Origin: Pyrus communis
Lineage: Eukaryota > Streptophyta > Magnoliopsida > Rosales > Rosaceae
Assembly: GCF_963583255.1 (NCBI RefSeq)
Contig: NC_084811.1
Location: 17,998,088 to 18,062,087 of the forward strand
DNA: 64,000 bases
Reading direction: 5' to 3'
The notes under the pieces are model-generated. The model was not told the origin of the DNA. It searched no databases and worked only from the letters and a program-made list of their open reading frames with translations. Both the position numbers and the translations under genes were made by a program. Shown here piece after piece: positions 57,599-64,000 of this stretch. Every line of letters begins with the position of its first letter. The stretch's first letter is position 1.

Positions 57599-58747
57599 TT
57601 CCACAAGCTTACTCTTGAACTGGTTTCCGCCCATCGTTGATTTTCCTTTGTGCTACTCTTGAACTGAGCAGCAGGATTTCTTTTGGTCTCCCCCGAAGGT
57701 CTGAGCTTCCTCCTTTTATCTCTGTTTCTTTGTTCAATCTTTGCAGAAGTGGTCCCTTCTCTGGAAGTGTATCAACCGTTGAAGATGACTACTCGAGAGC
57801 AACGCTAGGTAAGCAATCAGGAATAGATTCCAGGCAGTTGGCTCCAGATCGGAAGACTGACTCCAAGTGCCGGTTGATTGCTTCTTTTACTTTGCCATGC
57901 AAGTAAGAACAAGGACAAAGAAAAAGACAGGGAAAGAGCATGATATGAGATACTTTTGCTTTTGACCTTGATGATATGAGATACCTTTGCTTTTGAATAA
58001 GCGGTGAATGAATCAGCACATGTATTTGTTGTGCCGTTTCCTCCTGGGTCATCTGTACTCCAGGCATCTGGTATCATCTTTGGGGAAGAAGAAAAAAAAT
58101 GAGTATTTCGAAAGGCTTTGCTGGGAGTGCGCCCTCAGAAGTGAGGGAGAGTTGGGCATTTTCTTCAGGTCTGCCTTGCCATAAAAAAAATGAAGGTCGA
58201 CATATATAGAGATAATAGCAAGTGGTGGTACTTTTTACCCTTGTCGACAAACGTTTTGATCCCGCAAATCCGGCTTTTTGAAATAGTGGCGCCTCTTCGA
58301 TCTTTGAATACGCCTCTTCGATTTCTGAGCAGGCGCCCCTTCGATTTCTGAACGACGCCCCTTCGCTTTTTGAACGACACGTGGTAGTGCAGATGCGGCT
58401 CCTTTTGACAAAGCTGCACGCGTCTTCTGAAAAGCAGAGAAAGCGTCGCCGAACTTTGCGCTTGTCGGCTAAAGATGTGTAGTTGCGATGATGGCCTCCA
58501 CGTGTTGTCTGAAAAGAAGAAATCTTTTGACAAAGTTGAACGCGTCTTCTGAAAAGCAGAGAAAGCGTCGCCTAAATTACGCCGGAAATTCCGGCTTTTT
58601 GAATTGGTGGACGCGTTGCCTTGGCTTCTTATAGAGCTATCGATCACCACAACAAACACACTCTGAAGAATTCCCATTCTTGAAAATCGACTCCGGCCCT
58701 TTGAGAATTAACTCCATCCACCCCATCTTTTTGAACACTTTTGAAAA
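57599..58747 (+). promoter_or_regulatory. Promoter-like region of cassette ORF D
   Basis: It is collinear with 17991-19269. TATATA near 58202, four CGCC-CTTCGAT units at about 58291-58378, CACGTG at 58378-58383 and 58499-58504, two copies of the GACAAAG...GAAAAGCAGAGAAAGCGTCGCC block, dyad GCCGGAAATTCCGGC at 58581-58595, and an A/C-rich leader before the ATG. Its activity is inferred only. Confidence 0.55.
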
Positions 58748-59425
58748 ATGGCAAACCCATCGAACCTTAGCTTAGAATTGAGTCTCAGCAGTGATACGGG
58801 TGCGCCGCGTCAAGGTAACGTATGGCGCCCTTCTTTCTTATCTTCTAACGGTCCTCTCACAGGTGAAGACTCCGTGATGCAGGACGCCACAACAGCTACA
58901 ATAGTAGCTAGGAACCTCCTCACTCCAAAAGATAGTAGGCTGCTGTCAGGACGGTCCGATGAGTTGGCCGTTCAAGAGTCCCTCGCACTTAGTGTTCAGT
59001 GTGCGAGTTCTGTGTCCAACATGGGCCAACGCCTGCTTGCCCGCTCCCGTCAGGTGGAATCATTGATGGCAGAGGTGGAAAGTCTTAAGCAGGAGATCAA
59101 ACTGCTTAAGCATGAGAATAGAAGTTTGCACGTGCTTGCCAACAACTATTCGACGGCCATGAAGAGGAAGCTTGATGAGCTGCAAGAGTCTGAAGGTCGG
59201 ATTCAAAGTGACCGTCCAAGGTTTTCGTCTTTCCTCCAGAGGCACCTTTTTCCTGGATCATCCAGCGTTTGGCCAAGTATTGAGGCCTCGAATGCTCTAT
59301 CTTCGATGCCTCCAGCTCCGATGCCTTCCGCTCCTATGTCTTCTGCTCCTATGCCTTCCATCCCGATGCCTTCCGCTTCAAGAGTTTTGCCACGTAGTGG
59401 GTCTTTAAGTAAACAACCTTTGTGA
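58748..59425 (+). CDS. Antisense cassette ORF D, 225 aa, unknown coiled-coil protein
   Basis: An intact copy in the young element E5, again antisense to the element. It matches ORF C almost residue for residue; changes I see include ANNYSTAMKRK for ANNYSTGMKRK, SDRPRFSSF for SDRQRFSSF, and one tail repeat (MPSIPMPSA for MPSVSMPSA). The same heptad Leu/Glu coiled coil is at about residues 95-160, with the same Ser-rich N-terminus (NLSLELSLSSD) and basic C-terminal end. Known fact: extra ORFs, some antisense, are recorded in Tat- and Athila-type elements. Whether this one is described I cannot tell. No enzymatic motif is visible. Confidence 0.65.
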   Translation: MANPSNLSLELSLSSDTGAPRQGNVWRPSFLSSNGPLTGEDSVMQDATTATIVARNLLTPKDSRLLSGRSDELAVQESLALSVQCASSVSNMGQRLLARSRQVESLMAEVESLKQEIKLLKHENRSLHVLANNYSTAMKRKLDELQESEGRIQSDRPRFSSFLQRHLFPGSSSVWPSIEASNALSSMPPAPMPSAPMSSAPMPSIPMPSASRVLPRSGSLSKQPL

Positions 59426-59445
59426 AGCCTCCATCGTTCTGCCAT

Positions 59446-59446
<1 letters not shown>

Positions 59447-59476
<30 letters not shown>
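59447..59476 (+). repeat. Poly(T) run after ORF D
   Basis: On the element strand this reads AATAAAACAAAGCATGTTC followed by A30, so a polyadenylation-signal-like AATAAA lies about 13 bp before the A run. On that strand the A run is followed by CATGGCAG of the cassette. Confidence 0.85.
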
Positions 59477-59477
<1 letters not shown>

Positions 59478-59561
59478 AACATGCTTTGTTTTATTCGGTG
59501 CATTGGGTTGCCTCCCAAGTAGCGCTTTCTTTTACGTCTTGCAGCCGGACGAAGAACCCAA

Positions 59562-59606
59562 TCACTCCAGGATATGTTCACGAATCGGATGAGAACTCCG
59601 AGTCAT
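59562..59606 (-). CDS. Gag-stub micro-ORF of E5
   Basis: MTRSSHPIREHILE then TGA, the same deletion junction as in E3 units 1 and 2, with His for Arg at position 11. The gag leader end AGGTACTAGTTT precedes it. Confidence 0.5.
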   Translation of the reverse strand: MTRSSHPIREHILE

Positions 59607-59687
59607 AAACTAGTACCTAGAACAAGAAACAAAACAAGATTAAGAAACTGGAATAAAATAAAAACAAACGAAAATAAAACAATCCAA

Positions 59688-59725
59688 GGGATTAGCAAAT
59701 TTTCTAATCCCCGGCAACGGCGCCA
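59688..59725 (-). promoter_or_regulatory. E5 PBS (perfect tRNA-Asp match) and stem-loop
   Basis: TCCCCGGCAACGGCGCCA on + (59708-59725) is the tRNA-Asp 3' end itself, so the element strand is fully complementary. GGGATTAG / CTAATCCC arms at 59688-59695 and 59704-59711 form the stem next to it. Confidence 0.88.
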
Positions 59726-59730
59726 AAATT

Positions 59731-62219
59731 TGATGCGAGATTTATACGCACACAAATTAAACCCTCTTTTCGTCAAATTGTAGTATATGTATAAGTAGGG
59801 ATCGTTCTGGACCGGGGATTAGGAGGGATTGTTAATCACTTGGATTTGACTCAAAAACGTAAAAACAAAGTTAAAAACGTTCACAAAGACTTAAAGGACT
59901 CAAAACAAGTTCAAAAGACTCAAAACTGCCTAAAAACACTAACTAGGCAGTTTCTGACCTTAAACCCAATGTTGGACGAATTTATGATTATGGCTTGATT
60001 CAAATGTAAAATAACAATATAAAACATTATACTAGACTCAAAGAATGCAAAACTAAACTTTAAAACACTAAAACAAACCAAAAGACTCAAAACAACACAA
60101 ACACACTCAAATCTGCCTAAAAACCACTTTCTGGGCAGATTTGAGCACAAACACAAATTTGGACGAATTTGTGTAACAAAATGACTCAAAACTCTTATAA
60201 ACACAAACTAAGACACTTTCTAACTAAATTAGACAATAAAGTAAAGGGGGATTTTAATTTGACGAAAATTGAAATAACGAAACAAGTTTAATAAACTAGA
60301 CAGAATGTAAATATGAATGCGATGAAAATGAATGGATGAATGCTAGCTAGAAGGTTCTTCTCCACACATGTTACACTTGCATAATAAAATGATTTCCAAT
60401 TGCATTTCAATAAATTATGAAACTCATCACCCCGGGTTAATTAGGTCCGCTTAAATTAACCGTCAAGTTTTCCTTAAGTTAATGAATTGGATGGGTTAGC
60501 GCAACGCAATTCACAACATTCTCCAAAAGTCCTTTACGTGAACAGCACAATAAAGATACAATCAAAGATCATTAAGCATTATGAAAACTATAAGTGTTGA
60601 CGAGGCAATCGTTACTATGGAATACGCATGAAACTCATGCCAAGAATTCATTTAACGCGATTGTTTATAAGCAACCTCCACTACTTGTGAATATAAGTTC
60701 ATAACGATTAGGTGAAACTCACTTATATTCTAGCGTCATATTCATGCATGAAAATTAAGCGTGCACTCTCAATAAACATACATAAATAAGTTATCAATCA
60801 AACGGTTAAACAAATTGAATCCACAACTTATGAAACGCAATTAGAAGTAATCAAATCAAAATGCAAGCATAAACATTTATTTCAAATCCCCCCTAGCCAA
60901 GGGGGGTTTAGTTCCTTATGGTACAAAACAAAGAGAATCAAAGAAACACCTAAACATTCCAACAACTCAAACTTGAATTGTATGAACGTTTAGGCACTCT
61001 TCTCTTCCATTCCTCATTCGTACAAAACAAAGAGTATTGAAATTAAACATTGAAATCAAAGAAACACGTAAACATTCCAACAACTCAAACTTGAATTGTA
61101 TGAACGTTTAGGCCCTCTTATCTTCCTCTTCGTTGTATCGCAAGGTCTAAGGATAGTTTGATGGTGTGAATGGTTTGGGGAGTGGTGGAGGAATGGAAGA
61201 GGAGTGGTGGAAATGGAAGGATGGTGTTTGGATTGTATGGGAGACTCACGGCACAAAGGGGGAAGTGTTTGTGGTATGTACAATGGATGAATTTCTGAAA
61301 TGGAAGTGTTTATGGAATGGATGAATTTCTGGCACAAAGGCCTTATTTCTGTGGTGAATGGATCCCCCCCTTTGTGGCTGCAATGAAGGGTTATTTATAG
61401 GTGAAATGGGGGGAACATGACAGCTAGGAGGGTGGTGGAAATCTGGAATGGTGATGGGAGATGCAAGTGGCTGATTTATGCATGTGATTAAAGGGTGGAA
61501 ATGCATGTGCTTTGAATAAGTGGCTGCATGTGCTGAAATGAATGTGTTTGCATGTGACTTAAAGCTAGGGTGAATGATGATAAATGCATGTGGATGGAAA
61601 TAATGAAGGGTGAATGTGCATGTGCTGCAATGGGTTGGGAAAACATGTGAGGGAATGATTAAGGTGAATGAATAATGAAATGGGAAAGCATGTGCAAAAG
61701 GGGAATGCATGTGGCTGCAAGGTTTTGTGTTAGGTGATGGGTGCATGTTAAGTGATAAGTGATTATGATAAGTGATATGATAAGTGATGATGATAAGTGA
61801 TAAGTGATAAGTGATAAGTGATATGATATGTGGTTATGATAAGTGATAAGTGATAAGTGGTGATGATAAGTAATGATATGTGGGAGTGTGGCTGAAATGA
61901 AGGAGTGGAATATTGGAATGTTATGCACGGCTAAGGAAATTGGAAAGGTTTAAATGTCCAAAAACTAAAGGGAACAAGGTTCCAACACTTTGGTCTTCAA
62001 TTAGGTCTTCAATTTCGTCCAGCACTTTGGCGCCAAGCATAAGCTATCCATCCTTAGCCCAAAAGTGCTCCAAAAGTCTCCAAAATGCATCTTTTTGCTC
62101 CTTTAGCCCTTTGGACCTACAAACACACGAAAATAGCTTAAAGGACTAAAATAACTAAAGAAACATAACGTAAATGCACGAGAACAAGCCATTTAAGTCG
62201 CATGAATATGCTCCTATCA
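59731..62219 (-). mobile_element. E5 5' LTR (2489 bp)
   Basis: The + strand runs from TGATGCGAGATTTATACG to CTCCTATCA, then TSD AGGAC. It is collinear with 46177-48663. Differences noticed include CGCACACAAATT for CGCGCACAAATT at the left end, one extra A in AATGCAAAACTAAAC, CACGTAAAC for CACCTAAAC, and GTGTGGCTG for GTGCGGCTG. TATAAATA on the minus strand at 61392-61399. Confidence 0.93.
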
Positions 62220-62224
62220 AGGAC

Positions 62225-64000
62225 GCAGTTGCCGAATAAGCAACATAAGTGGATTTCGTCGCTACTAATGACAATGGGGAAGTCAGTAAAGGCGACAACC
62301 TTAAGGCAGCCCTGGCCGAATTATTTCTCCGTTCCCCCTCTGTTAATCTCCAACATCTAAAGCCGTTATACGTCATGGCTCATATTGAAGGATATCCCAT
62401 TTCTAAGGTGTTTGTCGACTGTGGAGCCACAGTCCACATCATGCCGATTTCCATCATGAAGGCATTATGCCTTTCCAATGACGAACTTATCCTATCAGGG
62501 ATAACGATGAGCAGCTTCATCAGCGACAAGTCTCAAACCAAAGGAGTGCTCCCATTAGAAGTTAGCGTTGCCGGTCGTAACCACATGATGACATTCTTTA
62601 TAATTGACTCAAAGATTGACTATAATGCATTGCTCGGCCATGATTGGATCCATTAAACAAGTTGCATTCCTTCATCACTATACCAAGTTCTCATCTTTTG
62701 GGACGGTAAATCGGTCCTAGTGCACCCAGCCGATAATCAGCCATTTGAGACCAACATGATTCAAGCTCGCTATTATGACGATCACGTCGACTATATCACC
62801 CTTCAGGGTTTTAACGAGGATTGACGACCGACCAGAATTTCGGTTCAGAAAGCTATTGAGGTAGGCGCCCAGACTGTACAACAGGATTCGGCGAGACTCA
62901 GCTTGGCAGATCTAATTACCAATGCCGATGATTGACACCGCCAAACAAGAAAGGTGTCGGGCCGCGGTTTCGTCGACCATGGAACATCTGCTGGCCCATT
63001 GGTACGTCATTGCCAAGCAACCACATTCAGGCATAAACTTAATCGAATTTTTGGTCGAAGCGAATAACGGCCCCGTTCTATCGTTCGACAAAGTTCAGGC
63101 CGCACTGGCCGAACTCGAAGACAATCGGCCCCAGGTTAAAGACCCATTGGAAGAAATCAATGGTGGCACAGCCGATGAGCCTCGACCATTGTTTATCAGT
63201 GCTTTATTACCACCTTCTATGAAGGTTGAACTTTGTAAATTGCTTCATGATTTTAAAGATTGTTTCGTGTGGAATTATCATGAAATGCCAGGCCTTGATC
63301 GAAACCTCGTCGAACATGAGTTTACGCATCAAAGAAGGGTGTAAGCCTTTCCGACAACCCCCACGCCGGTTCTCGACCGAAGTACAACTCAGCATAAAGG
63401 ATGAATTAGTTCGGCTTCTGAAAGCTTGGTTTATTCGGACCGCTCAGTACGTCAAATGGTTGGCCAATATCGTCCCGGTGTTAAAGAAAAGTGGAGCCCT
63501 CAGCATTTGCATCGATTTCCATAACTTAAATCTGGCCACTTCCAAGGATGAATACACAATGCCAATCTCAGATTTACTAATTGATGCTGCAGCTAATCAT
63601 GAAATGCTGTCCTTCATAGACGGCCATGCCAGTTACAACTAGATCTTTATCGCTGAGGCTGACGTCCACAAGATCGCCTTCTGTTGCCCGGGGGTACTCG
63701 GTACCTACGAATGGGTTGTCATGCCATTCGATCTCAAGAACGCCGGCACCACATACTAGCGAACCATGAATACGATATTCCACGACTTGATCGGTACGGT
63801 CGTAGAAGTTTATATCGATGATGTGGTGGTGAAATTGAAAAGTTGCCGAACACACCTAGAAGATCTTCGGCAAACATTCCTCCGTATGCGCCAGCATAAT
63901 CTTAAAATGAACCCGGCCAAATGCGTCTTCGGTGTATCGACCGATAATTTTTTAGGTTTTTTGGTGCACCACCGCGGCATTGAAGTCGACGAAAATAAAG
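62225..64000 (+). pseudogene. Tat-lineage pol (protease and RT), broken, runs off the window
   Basis: It continues the frame left at 46176. Stops: TAA 62237, TAA 62246, TAA 62654, TGA 62822, TAG 63640, TAG 63757. Frameshifts fall between about 62900 and 62935 and again near 63230-63340. The protease motif is VDCGATVHIMP (near 62417), with DCG where DSG or DTG is usual. RT begins near 63380 (SIKDELVRLL) and has CIDFHNLNLA, a GHASYN block and YIDD at 63811-63822, then HLEDLRQTF and LKMNPAKCVFGV to the window end. YIDDVVVK and the gag type place it in the Tat lineage. RNase H, integrase and 3' LTR lie beyond 64000. Confidence 0.88.

Larger units (their letters stand above)
46177..62219 (-). mobile_element. 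E5: full-length young non-autonomous Athila-like element, reverse
   Basis: It is flanked by TSD AGGAC at 46172-46176 and 62220-62224. Minus-strand order: 5' LTR (59731-62219), PBS (59708-59725), gag-stub micro-ORF, poly(A), cassette with ORF D reading antisense, 3' non-coding region, polypurine tract (48664-48678) and 3' LTR (46177-48663). Its LTRs are 2487 and 2489 bp and I noticed about ten differences by eye, so insertion is recent. It has no gag, protease or RT of its own. Element E6 (50346-57352) is inserted in its 3' region with flank AAATC. Confidence 0.93.

Noticed and set aside
57588..59510. The cassette as a Pack-MULE, given an 11-bp flanking repeat.
   Set aside because: No terminal inverted repeats are visible at the two cassette ends.

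Overview
This is repeat-dense plant nuclear DNA with no recognisable host gene, rRNA or tRNA. The evidence is long TG...CA terminal repeats with 5-bp target-site duplications (TSDs), primer-binding sites matching plant tRNA-Asp or resembling initiator-Met, polypurine tracts, and Ty3/gypsy gag-pol proteins of Athila and Tat type. A degenerate SINE-like stretch near 37.75 kb resembles repeats I remember from apple and pear, so Rosaceae is a weak guess. The look is of pericentromeric or other silent heterochromatin, with retrotransposons nested up to four deep.

Left part, 1-6177: a cut-off reverse long terminal repeat (LTR) is joined to the 3' half of a forward Athila-like element (E1, 3' LTR 2728-4755), which sits in a decayed reverse-strand pol relic (4756-5695).

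Centre, 6178-37247: a forward Athila-like element (E2) has a 5' LTR (6178-10745) split by a reverse solo LTR (6413-8683, TSD GAATC). Its gag-pol is split at 11269/32595 by a 21.3-kb insertion (E3, TSD TGTGT) and stops inside integrase. E3 is a tandem LTR-internal-LTR-internal-LTR array of a non-autonomous element. Its first unit carries a 5'-truncated reverse element (E4, 14119-21478).

Right part, 37248-64000: a decayed stretch, then a chromovirus-type LTR (about 37845-41567) split by a reverse solo LTR (39354-41529, TSD GTAAT). A Tat-lineage element follows (5' LTR about 41753-42889, gag-pol running off the window end). It is split at 46176/62225 by a young full-length reverse element (E5, 46177-62219, TSD AGGAC). 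E5 itself holds a forward element (E6, 50346-57352) that encodes only gag-protease and lacks a 3' LTR.

How the parts may work together: E2 kept nearly all of gag-pol, E6 only gag-protease, and E4 a reduced gag-like ORF. E3 and E5 kept only a 14-codon stub of gag but full cis signals (LTR, PBS, stem-loop, polypurine tracts). They would therefore depend on proteins from relatives. The non-autonomous units E3, E4 and E5 share a cassette of about 1.9 kb read antisense to the element. It has its own promoter-like region and an ORF of 225-231 codons with a coiled coil and a Met-Pro-Ser-Ala repeat tail. Three copies are open, one is split, and I do not recognise the protein. It is the best candidate here for something undescribed.
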